Positions 35,318 through 44,319 of a DNA stretch of 64,000 nt are shown here, piece by piece. The notes below the pieces were generated by a model. It ran no database searches. It saw only the letters and a list, made by a program, of their open reading frames with translations, and was not told the DNA's origin. Every line of letters starts with the position of its first letter. The first letter of the stretch is position 1. The stretch is taken from contig NZ_FNVZ01000002.1 of NCBI RefSeq assembly GCF_900104625.1, forward strand, positions 39,754-103,753, read 5' to 3'. This DNA is from Leptotrichia massiliensis. GTDB lineage: Bacteria; Fusobacteriota; Fusobacteriia; Fusobacteriales; Leptotrichiaceae. A program made the translations under genes and the position numbers.

Positions 35318-37498
35318 ATGTTAAATAAAGATTATTTGCTGGACTGCAAGATTTTACACGAAATTCGTGGAAGAATCAGAATAAAATCAAGAGCTTTAAA
35401 ATATCTTGGAATTCATAAGGAAGAGATAACAAAGCAGCTAATGCAGGTTCATTATATCCAAAGTGTTGAAATTTCAAGTATTACAGGAACTATTCTTGTT
35501 TATTTTGACAATTTCTCATTAACTGGTGAAAACTTAATATCTTTACTTCAAAATACATTAAATACATATCTAGTAGATATATACAAAAACGAAAAAAAAC
35601 AAATATCAAATAAATATGTGATTGAAAGACGTCTGCAGGAAGAATCTCCACAGGAAATTATTAAAAATATTGGTGCTGCTGTACTTTTACTGCTACTGCC
35701 AAATCCAAAGACAAAATTAACAGGAATCAGGCGGCTATTTAACTACAAAACTTTATCAACAGTTTCTTTAGCCCTGCCTGTTTTAAAAAATGGAATTTAT
35801 TCTCTTATTCAAAATAAGCGTCCCAACGCAGATACGCTAAGTTCTACAGCTATCGTCAGCAGCATTATTTTAGGAAGCGAACGAACAGCTTTGACAATTA
35901 TGATTTTAGAAAAATTTGCAGAACTTCTGACTGTTTATACAATGAAAAAGACACGTGGCGTAATTAAAGACATGTTAAGTGTTGGAGAAAACTATGTCTG
36001 GAAGCAGTCTGATGATGAAAATACAGCCAAAAAAGTTCCAATTGAAGAAATTAGCAAGGGAGATTTTATACTTGTTAAAACTGGGGAAAAAATAAGTGTG
36101 GATGGAACGATTGAAAAAGGTGAGGCGATAATTGATCAGTCGGCAATTACTGGGGAATATATGCCTGTTACGAAAAAGGCTGGAGAAGAAGTTTTTGCAG
36201 GAACGCTTTTAAAAAGTGGAAATATTACTGTAAAAGCTGAGAAGGTTGGAGATGACAGGACAGCTTCCAGAATTATAAAATTAGTGGAAGATGCCGCTTT
36301 TAACAAGGCTGATATTCAATCTTACGCCGATACATTTTCTGCACAGTTAATCCCGCTTAACTTTCTGCTCGCCGGAATTGTCTATGTTTCAACGAAAAAC
36401 TTGCAAAAAGCCCTTAGTATGCTTGTAATTGACTATTCATGCGGAATAAGGCTGTCAACAGCAACAGCATTTTCAGCTTCAATTAATACAGCGGCTAAAA
36501 ATGGAATTTTGATTAAAGGAAGCAACTATCTGGAAGAACTTTCAAAATCTGACACAGTAATATTTGACAAAACAGGTACAATTACCGAAGGAAAACCTAA
36601 AATTCAAACGTTGAAGACTTTTGGAAAAAATATGAAAGACAACCGAATGCTTGCGCTAGCCGCAGCGGCTGAAGAAACTTCATCACATCCTTTAGCAAGT
36701 GCAATTTTGAATGAAATTAAAAATAGAGGATTAAAAATTCCAAAACATAAGGAATCCGTTATTAAAGTTGCAAGAGGGATAGAAACTTTTGTAAATAAGG
36801 ATATTATCCGTGTAGGAAGCCTGAAATACATGGAAGAGAATGATATTTCACTAGAAGTGGCAAGTGATATAGTGAAGGGAATGCAAAATCGTGGAGAAAT
36901 TGTAATTTACGTGGCTAAAAATAATGATTTAATAGGTGTTATCGGTGTTTCAGATCCGCCTAGGGAAAATATAAAAAAGGCAATGAATCGGCTAAGAAAT
37001 CAAGGAATAGATGATATTGTACTGTTAACAGGAGATTTGAGACAGCAGGCTGAAACTATCGCTTCAAGAATGTCAATGGATAGATACGAGTCTGAACTGA
37101 TGCCTGAGGACAAAGCTAAAGATATTTTAAAATTCCGTTCAATTGGTTCAAAAGTTATTATGATAGGTGACGGAATAAACGACGCTCCTGCCCTTTCCTA
37201 TGCAAATGTAGGAATAGCTCTAGGAAGTTCACGTACCGACATTGCGATGGAAGCTGCTGATGTTACAATAACTTCAGACGACCCATTACTAATACCAGGT
37301 GTAATTGGTTTAGCAAAAAACACTGTAAAAATAATAAAACAGAATTTTGCAATGGCAATTGGAATAAACAGTTTTGCCCTTGTATTAGGTGCGACAGGAC
37401 TTTTGCCTGCAATATACAGTTCAATTTTGCATAACTCTATCACAATTTTAGTAGTTGGAAATTCATTGCGACTATTAAAATACGATGTTAATAAATAA
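35318..37498 (+). CDS. P1B-type metal-transporting ATPase with SCG motif and HMA_2 domain
   Basis: 726 residues. An N-terminal HMA_2 domain (ILHEIRGRIRIKSR) is followed by membrane helices, actuator SAITGE (275-280), phosphorylation site DKTGT (Asp417), HP locus (457-458) and GDGINDAP. The transport-helix motif, usually CPC/CPx, reads YSCGIRLST (Ser374-Cys375-Gly376), so the metal is not the standard copper; Zn, Mn, Fe or another divalent ion is possible. Family knowledge points to efflux. It is the central gene of a five-gene cluster with three other HMA-like or accessory membrane proteins. Confidence 0.9.
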   Translation: MLNKDYLLDCKILHEIRGRIRIKSRALKYLGIHKEEITKQLMQVHYIQSVEISSITGTILVYFDNFSLTGENLISLLQNTLNTYLVDIYKNEKKQISNKYVIERRLQEESPQEIIKNIGAAVLLLLLPNPKTKLTGIRRLFNYKTLSTVSLALPVLKNGIYSLIQNKRPNADTLSSTAIVSSIILGSERTALTIMILEKFAELLTVYTMKKTRGVIKDMLSVGENYVWKQSDDENTAKKVPIEEISKGDFILVKTGEKISVDGTIEKGEAIIDQSAITGEYMPVTKKAGEEVFAGTLLKSGNITVKAEKVGDDRTASRIIKLVEDAAFNKADIQSYADTFSAQLIPLNFLLAGIVYVSTKNLQKALSMLVIDYSCGIRLSTATAFSASINTAAKNGILIKGSNYLEELSKSDTVIFDKTGTITEGKPKIQTLKTFGKNMKDNRMLALAAAAEETSSHPLASAILNEIKNRGLKIPKHKESVIKVARGIETFVNKDIIRVGSLKYMEENDISLEVASDIVKGMQNRGEIVIYVAKNNDLIGVIGVSDPPRENIKKAMNRLRNQGIDDIVLLTGDLRQQAETIASRMSMDRYESELMPEDKAKDILKFRSIGSKVIMIGDGINDAPALSYANVGIALGSSRTDIAMEAADVTITSDDPLLIPGVIGLAKNTVKIIKQNFAMAIGINSFALVLGATGLLPAIYSSILHNSITILVVGNSLRLLKYDVNK

Positions 37499-37533
37499 AA
37501 ATTTTTGTGTTTTTAAAGGAGTTTGAATAAGAT

Positions 37534-38280
37534 ATGAAAAAACTAACCTTAATAATACTGCATAAATTACCGAATCGTGTCAGATTCAAAATTTCACACG
37601 ATATTGCCAATACAAAAAAATTTTTTGAAACAGTAAAAGTTGAAACTAAAAATACAGCTTTACGGTATAATCAGACTATAAATACTTTGCTCGTTACATT
37701 TGAGCCTAAAGAAATTTCAATAGATGAAGTAATTTACCGAACTGCAACTGCCTTATCAGTTGAACATGGCATGACTTCAGTAAAACTTGTTGAAGATTTT
37801 GAAGAAAAATCAATAGATTTACTGTCTGTTTATTCTGGAGCCGCAATATTACTTTCGTTTCTGTATGGGCTTGGCAAAAGTAAAGTTGAAAAATTACAAA
37901 TAGGCATAAATAACTTTACAGCAGGGCTGACAACCGCAGCAATTATCGAGCATGCTTACAGGGAAACACAGCGTAAAGGTTTTTTTGACATTGAAATATT
38001 GCCTGCATTATATTTGCTCAAATCGTATCTGGCAAACAGATCGGTTACAGCGATAGCGCTTATGTGGTTTACAACTTTTGGACGGCATCTTGTATTAAAT
38101 AACTTTTCCAACAAGGAAGTAAGAATTTATCGTTTAAAAGCTGATAATGGGAAATCTCATTATGTTGTAGATGTAAGAAATGATAATTCTATTGAAAATC
38201 TGAGTGATTTGATAGATCACATATTTTTCAATAACAGGGCAGGCAATGAGCCAGATGACAAATACATTGCTTTGCAATAA
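37534..38280 (+). CDS. HMA-like domain membrane protein, fourth of cluster
   Basis: 248 residues. Residues 1-90 have the same HMA-like signature (ILHKLPNRVRFKIS ... YNQTINTLLVTFEP). Residues about 100-190 hold two or more hydrophobic segments (LLSVYSGAAILLSFLYGLG, NFTAGLTTAAIIEHAY). The C-terminal soluble tail resembles a P-type ATPase actuator beginning (RLKADNGKSHYVVDVRN), so it may be a degenerate ATPase N-half. It follows the ATPase by 35 bases, start after AAGGAG. Confidence 0.75.
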   Translation: MKKLTLIILHKLPNRVRFKISHDIANTKKFFETVKVETKNTALRYNQTINTLLVTFEPKEISIDEVIYRTATALSVEHGMTSVKLVEDFEEKSIDLLSVYSGAAILLSFLYGLGKSKVEKLQIGINNFTAGLTTAAIIEHAYRETQRKGFFDIEILPALYLLKSYLANRSVTAIALMWFTTFGRHLVLNNFSNKEVRIYRLKADNGKSHYVVDVRNDNSIENLSDLIDHIFFNNRAGNEPDDKYIALQ

Positions 38281-38330
38281 AAATTAATAAATGATAAAAT
38301 AATAACAAATAAAAATTTGGAGGTATAAAA

Positions 38331-38618
38331 ATGATAAAATTTGGAAACATTAAAAAGGAACATTTAGTAGGAGCAGCAATCGGAGTAGGAACTGTAGCAG
38401 TAGGTTATTACCTGTACAAAAAAAATCAAAATAAAGTTGATAGTTTTTTAAGAAAACAAGGAATAAATATAAAAACATCTTCAGAAGCAACTTATGATAA
38501 TATGAACCTTGAAGAATTAATGACAACAAAGGAACATCTTGAAGATTTAATTGCTGAAAAAGAATTATCTACAAACACAGCTACTGCAGAAGCAGTTGTA
38601 GAAACTGAAACAAAATAA
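38331..38618 (+). CDS. Small membrane protein of the metal ATPase cluster (PacL/DUF6110-like)
   Basis: 95 residues. One Gly-rich helix (GAAIGVGTVAVGYYLY, residues about 15-32) is followed by a charged cytosolic tail with a helical NLEELMTTKEHLEDLIAEKE and an Ala/Thr/Glu-rich end. Small one-helix proteins with a similar helix-plus-acidic tail accompany P1B ATPases (DUF6110 in Firmicutes; PacL proteins in mycobacteria). The resemblance is by eye. A strong GGAGGT site precedes the ATG. It closes the cluster before gpmA. Confidence 0.7.
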   Translation: MIKFGNIKKEHLVGAAIGVGTVAVGYYLYKKNQNKVDSFLRKQGINIKTSSEATYDNMNLEELMTTKEHLEDLIAEKELSTNTATAEAVVETETK

Positions 38619-38622
38619 TAAA

Positions 38623-38665
38623 ATAAAGTCGCTTTTTTATTAGTTCAAATATAAAACGACTTTAT
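38623..38665 (+). promoter_or_regulatory. Intercistronic hairpin just before gpmA
   Basis: ATAAAGTCG (38623-38631) plus TTTT pairs with AAAACGACTTTAT (38653-38665) with a one-base bulge. No T-run follows; AAAAGGAGG, the gpmA ribosome site, begins four bases later. It may protect or separate transcripts, or mask the ribosome site. Confidence 0.5.
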
Positions 38666-38681
38666 CAAAAGGAGGAAAACA

Positions 38682-39368
38682 ATGAAACTAGTATTAATTC
38701 GACACGGTGAAAGCCAATGGAATTTGGAAAATAAATTTACTGGATGGAAGGATGTTGACTTGAGTCCAAAAGGAGTGGAAGAGGCAAAGGCTGGCGGTAA
38801 AGCCTTAAAGGAAATGGGATTAGTTTTTGACATTGCTTACACATCTTATTTGAAAAGAGCTATTAAAACTCTTAATTACGTTTTGGAAGAACTGGATGAA
38901 TTATACATTCCAGTTTACAAATCTTGGAGATTGAATGAACGTCATTACGGAGCATTACAAGGATTAAACAAAGCTGAAACTGCTAAAAAATATGGAGACG
39001 AGCAAGTCCTTATCTGGAGAAGAAGCTTTGATGTTGCCCCGCCTGCAATAGACAAATCAAGCGAATATTATCCAAAATCAGATAGAAGATATGCAGATTT
39101 ATCTGATTCTGAAGCGCCACTTGGAGAAAGCCTTAAAGATACCATCGAAAGAGTTCTGCCTTACTGGCACTCACATATCTCAAAAAGTTTGCAGGAAGGA
39201 AAAAATGCTATTGTAGCAGCTCACGGAAACAGTTTGCGTGCTTTAATAAAATATTTACTAAATATTTCAGATGATGATATTTTAAAACTGAATTTAACAA
39301 CAGGAAAACCTTTAGTATTTGAAATAAATAAAGATTTAAAAGTATTGTCATCACCAAATTCATTCTAA
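38682..39368 (+). CDS. gpmA: 2,3-bisphosphoglycerate-dependent phosphoglycerate mutase
   Basis: 228 residues, typical length. Catalytic motif [45 protein letters not shown] and [11 protein letters not shown] are diagnostic of dPGM, which interconverts 3- and 2-phosphoglycerate in glycolysis. The ATG follows AAAGGAGG. It sits downstream of the metal ATPase cluster after a hairpin and has its own terminator. Confidence 0.97.
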   Translation: MKLVLIRHGESQWNLENKFTGWKDVDLSPKGVEEAKAGGKALKEMGLVFDIAYTSYLKRAIKTLNYVLEELDELYIPVYKSWRLNERHYGALQGLNKAETAKKYGDEQVLIWRRSFDVAPPAIDKSSEYYPKSDRRYADLSDSEAPLGESLKDTIERVLPYWHSHISKSLQEGKNAIVAAHGNSLRALIKYLLNISDDDILKLNLTTGKPLVFEINKDLKVLSSPNSF

Positions 39369-39393
39369 TCTTAGTAAAAATAAAATCTTTTAA

Positions 39394-39424
39394 GCAAGGG
39401 CAAACTAAAGTCCTTGCGTTTTTA
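39394..39424 (+). terminator. Terminator of gpmA
   Basis: GCAAGGG (39394-39400) pairs with TCCTTGC (39411-39417), with one wobble, and a T-run follows to about 39424. Confidence 0.75.
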
Positions 39425-39613
39425 TTTTATATTTTTAAAAAATTTTAATTACAATAAAAAAATAAAAACAATTTCTAACTAAAATATATAATGAAAAAAG
39501 TTTGCTTATTTATGAAATATAGTATATAATATATTGAAATAACTTCAAAATTGAGATTAGAAATTAAATCCAATTTTTTAGCTAAAAACAAAATTTTTGA
39601 GGTGATTATAAAA

Positions 39614-40264
39614 ATGAGAAAATTAACATTAATTTTTATGACATTGATTTTATTTAATCTGTCATTTGCAAAAGAAAAGATTGACACAACTTTTACATTT
39701 CAAGGGTTTTCACCAACATCTCCAAGTGTTGTAAAAACTACCAAAAAAATAAAAGTCATAGGAAAATCAAGAATTTCTTATCCATCATTTTTAGGGAGAA
39801 ATTCTGACGTTATAAAAAATATGAATGCAATTATGCATAAGTTTATTTCAGCTTATAAATCTACAAAACATATTAGCTATAATACTACTTATGAGATTAC
39901 AGCTGACAATAGCTCATATTTAAGTGTTTTATTTACAATTAATATAACAGATACTGACACAGGACAAAAAACAAAAGTTTATAATGCCATTTCGTACAAC
40001 TTAAAAAACGGAAGATCATTACAACTTAAAGACTTATTCACAAATGGATTTAATGAAGAATTAAAAGGAGTTATTAACAACAGATTCAAACAATTTGGAT
40101 TACCACAAATAGATAGCTTTGATGCTATTGCTAAAAATCAAAACTTCTATTTACAAAATGATTCTTTAGTAATATTCTATAATAAAGGTGAAGCTACAAA
40201 CTTTGCTGATGGTGAAGTATTTATTCCATTCTTATTAACTGATTTAATTGGAATCTTAAAATAA
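39614..40264 (+). CDS. Exported DUF3298/RsiV-like protein
   Basis: 216 residues from ATG 39614, placed eight bases after GAGGTGA; the longer frame from 39551 has no ribosome site. Signal peptide MRKLTLIFMTLILFNLSFA. The mature part (YEITADNSSYLSVLFTINIT, AISYNLKNGRSLQLKDLFTN, FYLQNDSLVIFYNKGE) matches the DUF4163/DUF3298 pair seen in periplasmic and surface proteins such as RsiV and PdaC. No deacetylase domain is attached. Function unknown, probably periplasmic. Confidence 0.8.
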   Translation: MRKLTLIFMTLILFNLSFAKEKIDTTFTFQGFSPTSPSVVKTTKKIKVIGKSRISYPSFLGRNSDVIKNMNAIMHKFISAYKSTKHISYNTTYEITADNSSYLSVLFTINITDTDTGQKTKVYNAISYNLKNGRSLQLKDLFTNGFNEELKGVINNRFKQFGLPQIDSFDAIAKNQNFYLQNDSLVIFYNKGEATNFADGEVFIPFLLTDLIGILK

Positions 40265-40287
40265 TTTAGATAAAAAAGAGTAATTAA

Positions 40288-40331
40288 AAATACACTAGAA
40301 AATAAATTTTACTTTATTAAATAGTGTATTT
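40288..40331 (+). terminator. Bidirectional terminator between the DUF3298-like and LdcA-like genes
   Basis: AAATACACTA (40288-40297) pairs perfectly with TAGTGTATTT (40322-40331). It is followed by TTTT on the plus strand and preceded by A-rich sequence, so it can serve both convergent genes. Confidence 0.75.
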
Positions 40332-40341
40332 TTTATTTGCT

Positions 40342-41409
40342 TTATTTTGTTGCTTTTTCTATCATAATTTCACGTTTGTAGGTATCCATTGTAGCTTTTG
40401 CTCCAATTGGAACGGTTATAAATGGTCTTACATGTCCAGATTTAAAGTTTTTTACAATCGGAATATTTAATTGTCCAAAATTATCATAAAAAACTTCATC
40501 AATTGTCATATCCGTTGGATCTGACTGTTTTGGATTTTTAAAATCTCCAATGATAATTCCTTGCAATTTATCAAATTTTCCAGCTAGTTTTAATTGTTTT
40601 AACATTCTATCCACTCGATAGCTAGCCTCATTTGTTTCTTCTAAAAATAATATTTTTCCATCAGTATTAATCTCATGATCTGTTCCAAGCGTTGCAACTA
40701 CAAGAGACAAATTTCCTCCTGTGATTTTACCAGTTCCACGTCCACTTTTCATAATTATGTAGGTATCGTCAAACCCTAGTAAATTATACGATTCATTACT
40801 TGTAAATGCTTTGTTAAAGGCATTTTCAGTAACTGATGGAATGTTTTTTAAATTATCTGACATAGGTCCATGAAATGTTACAAGTCCTGTTTTTTCATTG
40901 ATTGCTAATAATAATGTCGTATTGTCACTAAATCCTGAAATAATTTTTGGATTTTTTTTGATTACATCATAATTTAATTTATCTACAATTCTTATTCCAC
41001 CATATCCTCCACGCACAGCAAAAATTGCATTAATATTAGGATTCGCAAACATATCATTTATATCCTTTGCCCTAACACTGTCAGTCCCTCCGAATCCATA
41101 CCATCTCGAATAAAATGACTGTCCGTAAACCACATTGAAGCCACGGCTTTGCAAATATTCAATTTCTGCATTACTATTTTCACTAGTATAGTTTGCAGGT
41201 GCAATTAATCCAATTGTATCTCCTGGTTTTAACCCTTTTGGAATAATAACTTCATTTGTTGTGTTATTTTTTGAATTTTGAGTATTCGATGATTTTGTAG
41301 GAGTATTTGCTCTTACAGCTTCTCTTACTGTTTTATAGCTTGTCGCATTTAATGCTAAACTACTTATTATTAAGCCTATTAATATTATTTTTTTATTTAT
41401 TGTTCTCAC
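40342..41409 (-). CDS. LD-carboxypeptidase (peptidase S66), with signal peptide
   Basis: 355 residues; GTG start. The family enzyme removes D-Ala from tetrapeptides of murein (L,D cut). Motifs: GLIAPANYTS, AVRGGYGGIRI, nucleophile Ser161 in ISGFSDNT, Glu in LFLEETNEASYRVDRML and His in KSGHVRPF. Unlike cytosolic LdcA, it has a hydrophobic N-terminal signal (KKIILIGLIISSLALNATS) and an Asn/Thr/Ser-rich spacer, implying a periplasmic location. Monocistronic; terminator shared with the convergent neighbour. Confidence 0.9.
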   Translation of the reverse strand: MRTINKKIILIGLIISSLALNATSYKTVREAVRANTPTKSSNTQNSKNNTTNEVIIPKGLKPGDTIGLIAPANYTSENSNAEIEYLQSRGFNVVYGQSFYSRWYGFGGTDSVRAKDINDMFANPNINAIFAVRGGYGGIRIVDKLNYDVIKKNPKIISGFSDNTTLLLAINEKTGLVTFHGPMSDNLKNIPSVTENAFNKAFTSNESYNLLGFDDTYIIMKSGRGTGKITGGNLSLVVATLGTDHEINTDGKILFLEETNEASYRVDRMLKQLKLAGKFDKLQGIIIGDFKNPKQSDPTDMTIDEVFYDNFGQLNIPIVKNFKSGHVRPFITVPIGAKATMDTYKREIMIEKATK

Positions 41410-41457
41410 TTCCTTTTTTTATAAATTTAAAACTTTTTTACAAAAATTCCAAAAAAA

Positions 41458-41500
41458 TAGGCAATTTATCCTAACATTTAAAGTTAAGATGCCTTGCCTA
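41458..41500 (-). terminator. Terminator of the TPR protein gene
   Basis: TAGGCAA (41458-41464) pairs with TTGCCTA (41494-41500), with a further inner stem (ATCCTAAC with GTTAAGAT). The minus strand continues with TTTTTTT. Confidence 0.8.
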
Positions 41501-41541
41501 ATTATATCAGATAATTTTGTAGTTTACAATTTTTATTTTAT

Positions 41542-42684
41542 TTATTTCATTGCTTGAACTTGTTTCAATACTTCTGCTGCTCCATTTACTTTATTGTTTA
41601 CAGCTTCTTGTAAAATTTTAACTGCTTCAGCTTTTTTACCTTGTCCTGCATAAACTTGTCCTAAAATAAGTTTTGCACTGTTATCTTTATCTTCAGTTAT
41701 TGCTTTTTGTAAATATTTTTCAGATAATGCTGCTGCTCCTACACTTCCAAAATAAGTTCCAATTTGTTTGTTAGTAACTTTTGGTGTTGATGATTTTAAT
41801 TGGTTATAAGTAGAAGTTATTTTTGCTGTGTTATTTTGTACTTCATAAATTCCTAATAATAAGATTTTTGCACTTACATTTTTAGGTTCTGCAGCCACTG
41901 TTTTTGCTAAATATTCTTCTGCTTTTGTTGGATTATTTTGTTGCAAGTAATAAGTTCCTAACATTCCTAAAATTTGTCCATTTTTACCTTTTGCAGCTGT
42001 GTTCATATCTAATAAATATTTTTCAGCTTCTGCTGGTTTTTTCTCATTTATAGCAATTTCAGCTAGTAAAATTCCAGCTCCATTTACACGGTCACTTGCT
42101 CCAGTATATGCTTTTTGTAAATATGATTTAGCTTGAGCTAGATTATTTTTTGTTAAGTAGTATTGTCCAATATTGTAATTTACTTCTGCTACAAAGTCTT
42201 TATTTGCAGATTGTACAGCTTTATTGTATCTTGCAGTACCTTTTGATTGTTCATTGTTGTCAAAATAGAAAATAATTAGACTTGATGTAATGTCTGCATT
42301 TTTTCCACCTGTTTTTTCATCTGTCCAAAGAATATATTTTTCAGCTTCAGATTTATTTTTTTGTTGAATTCCTACTAAATATAATAATCTTGCAGCTTCC
42401 ACAGCTTCAGGACTTGTGCTTTGTCCATTTCCCCATGCCGCTTGTAAATAAGGTTTAGCTTTAGTTACATTATTTTCTTGCAAATAATATGCTCCCAATT
42501 CTAAGTTTGCTTTTTGTGCGTATCCTGCGTCACTACTTTTTGCCACACCTTCCAATACTTTTACAGCTTCAGCAACTTTTTTTTGCCCTGCTAATTTTAC
42601 TGCATTTTCATAATCTGATTTTGCATCAGCAAATGAAATTGCTCCTGTTACTAAGATTGCTCCTATTAGTAATAATTTTTTCAT
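41542..42684 (-). CDS. Exported TPR-repeat protein
   Basis: 380 residues. Signal peptide MKKLLLIGAILVTGAISFA. The rest is about ten tetratricopeptide-like helical hairpins with recurring patterns such as GAYYLQENNVTKAKPYLQAA, GQYYLTKNNLAQAKSYLQKA and GTYYLQQNNPTKAEEYLAKT. TPR arrays bind partner proteins, so it is probably a periplasmic or outer-membrane-associated scaffold. The partner is unknown; single gene with a clear terminator. Confidence 0.88.
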   Translation of the reverse strand: MKKLLLIGAILVTGAISFADAKSDYENAVKLAGQKKVAEAVKVLEGVAKSSDAGYAQKANLELGAYYLQENNVTKAKPYLQAAWGNGQSTSPEAVEAARLLYLVGIQQKNKSEAEKYILWTDEKTGGKNADITSSLIIFYFDNNEQSKGTARYNKAVQSANKDFVAEVNYNIGQYYLTKNNLAQAKSYLQKAYTGASDRVNGAGILLAEIAINEKKPAEAEKYLLDMNTAAKGKNGQILGMLGTYYLQQNNPTKAEEYLAKTVAAEPKNVSAKILLLGIYEVQNNTAKITSTYNQLKSSTPKVTNKQIGTYFGSVGAAALSEKYLQKAITEDKDNSAKLILGQVYAGQGKKAEAVKILQEAVNNKVNGAAEVLKQVQAMK

Positions 42685-42838
42685 TTTTCCTCCTAATTAT
42701 TTTTTATAAGCTATATTCAAAACTATAGATATTTATTATTTATAAATCATTTTACCATTTTCAAATTTGATTTCACTTATAAAATAGTATAAATATATTT
42801 AATAAAACCTTTTTTATTTTTATTTTTCTAAAAAAATA

Positions 42839-43537
42839 CTAAATATTTCTCAATGCGTCAACTAATTCTGTTTTTGATGCTGTCTTTGCATCTACCCCTT
42901 TTATAATTCTAGCTGGAGTTCCAGCTACAACTACACCTTCAGGAACATTTTCCGTAACAATCGCTCCAGCTGCAACAACTGAACCTTTTCCTACTCTTAC
43001 ACCTTCCAGCACAACCGCATTTGCTCCAACAACAACATCATCTTCAATAACTACTGGATCTGCTGAAGGTGGCTCAATAACTCCTGCAATTACTGCTCCT
43101 GCTCCAATATGACAATTTTTACCAACTTTTGCACGTCCACCAAGTACAGCATTCATATCAATCATTGTTCCTTCACCGATTTCAGCACCAATATTTATTA
43201 CAGATCCCATCATAATAACAGCTCTGTCCCCGATATTCACTTTATCACGTATAAATACTCCTGGTTCAATTCTAGCATTAATATTTTTAATATCAAGCAT
43301 AGGTACACCAGAATTTCTTCTATCGTTTTTCAAGTAATAGTTTGTCAAATTATTTTCATTAATAATTTTTTCAATTTCTTCCCAATCACCGAATACAACT
43401 TTTAATCCTTCATTTCCAATTACTTTACACGAATAAGAATTTTTTATTTCTTCATCTGTATAAAGTTCCACAGGTGTTGTTTTTTTTGCATCGGCAATAT
43501 ATTGAATAATCGCCTTTGATTTTTCCAATTCTGTCAT
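42839..43537 (-). CDS. dapH: Tetrahydrodipicolinate N-acetyltransferase
   Basis: 232 residues. An N-terminal alpha/beta part ([24 protein letters not shown]) precedes a left-handed beta-helix of hexapeptide repeats ([57 protein letters not shown]). It acetylates tetrahydrodipicolinate for the acetyl branch of lysine/diaminopimelate synthesis, supplying peptidoglycan. The ATG follows GGAGG. No other dap gene is adjacent. Confidence 0.94.
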   Translation of the reverse strand: MTELEKSKAIIQYIADAKKTTPVELYTDEEIKNSYSCKVIGNEGLKVVFGDWEEIEKIINENNLTNYYLKNDRRNSGVPMLDIKNINARIEPGVFIRDKVNIGDRAVIMMGSVINIGAEIGEGTMIDMNAVLGGRAKVGKNCHIGAGAVIAGVIEPPSADPVVIEDDVVVGANAVVLEGVRVGKGSVVAAGAIVTENVPEGVVVAGTPARIIKGVDAKTASKTELVDALRNI

Positions 43538-43710
43538 TTTAATCCTCCATTTTTATTTTAGTTTCGTAATAAATTTATCTATGTAGTTACAATTATTAAT
43601 TCATTCATTTATATTTACTAAAATTATAACTTCTAATTAACACACTTCCCGTATTTTATCATTTTTTTATAATTTTTACAACTATAACTTTAGTTTTTAC
43701 GTGAAAAAAA

Positions 43711-43731
43711 GAACTTTTATTACAAAAGTTC
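43711..43731 (-). terminator. Terminator of the nrdD-nrdG operon
   Basis: GAACTTTT (43711-43718) pairs with AAAAGTTC (43724-43731). The minus strand runs into TTTTTTT, about 30 bases after the nrdG stop. Confidence 0.8.
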
Positions 43732-43757
43732 ACTAACAAAAAAACTTTTTTCCAAAT

Positions 43758-44282
43758 TCAAATAAAAAAATCTTCTTTTTTAATAATTCTCTGATTACTG
43801 CTCCCCCTAAATTTTAAATTAGGATCATACAGTTCTTTCACAAATCGCCCATCCACCAAAACATCCACATACTCAAGGCATTTTCTCCGAAGTTCATCTT
43901 CTTGCACCTGCTCCAGCGTATACCCTGTATAAAGCCAAATATTCTTTTTCGTTTTTTCCTTCAAAAATTTCAGAACTTTTAGCATATCCGCTGGATTAAA
44001 AAGTGGATCTCCTCCACTTATTGTGATGCCATCAAGCAACGTATTTTCATTTATTTCTTTGGCAATTTCTTCTAATTTATCATAAGTTAGCACATTTCCG
44101 TGTTTCGGATTCCATGAATATTCATTATGGCAACTAGGACAAGCGTGGGAACAGCCAGCAAAATAAAGTGAATAACGAAGTCCCTCACCGTCAACAATTG
44201 TCTCTTTATAAGTCATTAAAAGTCTTAATGTAAAATCATTTTTTGAATTTTTTTCTGATACCTTAACTTTGACTTTACCCAC
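43758..44282 (-). CDS. nrdG: Anaerobic ribonucleotide reductase activating protein
   Basis: 174 residues; GTG start after AGAGGT. Radical-SAM cluster motif CSHACPSC (Cys44, Cys48, Cys51) in FAGCSHACPSCHN, plus TISGGDPLFNPAD. It generates the glycyl radical on NrdD using SAM and a 4Fe-4S cluster. It lies 37 bases after nrdD in the same operon, the normal arrangement. Confidence 0.96.
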   Translation of the reverse strand: MGKVKVKVSEKNSKNDFTLRLLMTYKETIVDGEGLRYSLYFAGCSHACPSCHNEYSWNPKHGNVLTYDKLEEIAKEINENTLLDGITISGGDPLFNPADMLKVLKFLKEKTKKNIWLYTGYTLEQVQEDELRRKCLEYVDVLVDGRFVKELYDPNLKFRGSSNQRIIKKEDFFI

Positions 44283-44319
44283 TTTATTTTACCTCTTCCT
44301 CACAAATCTCAAAATTATC

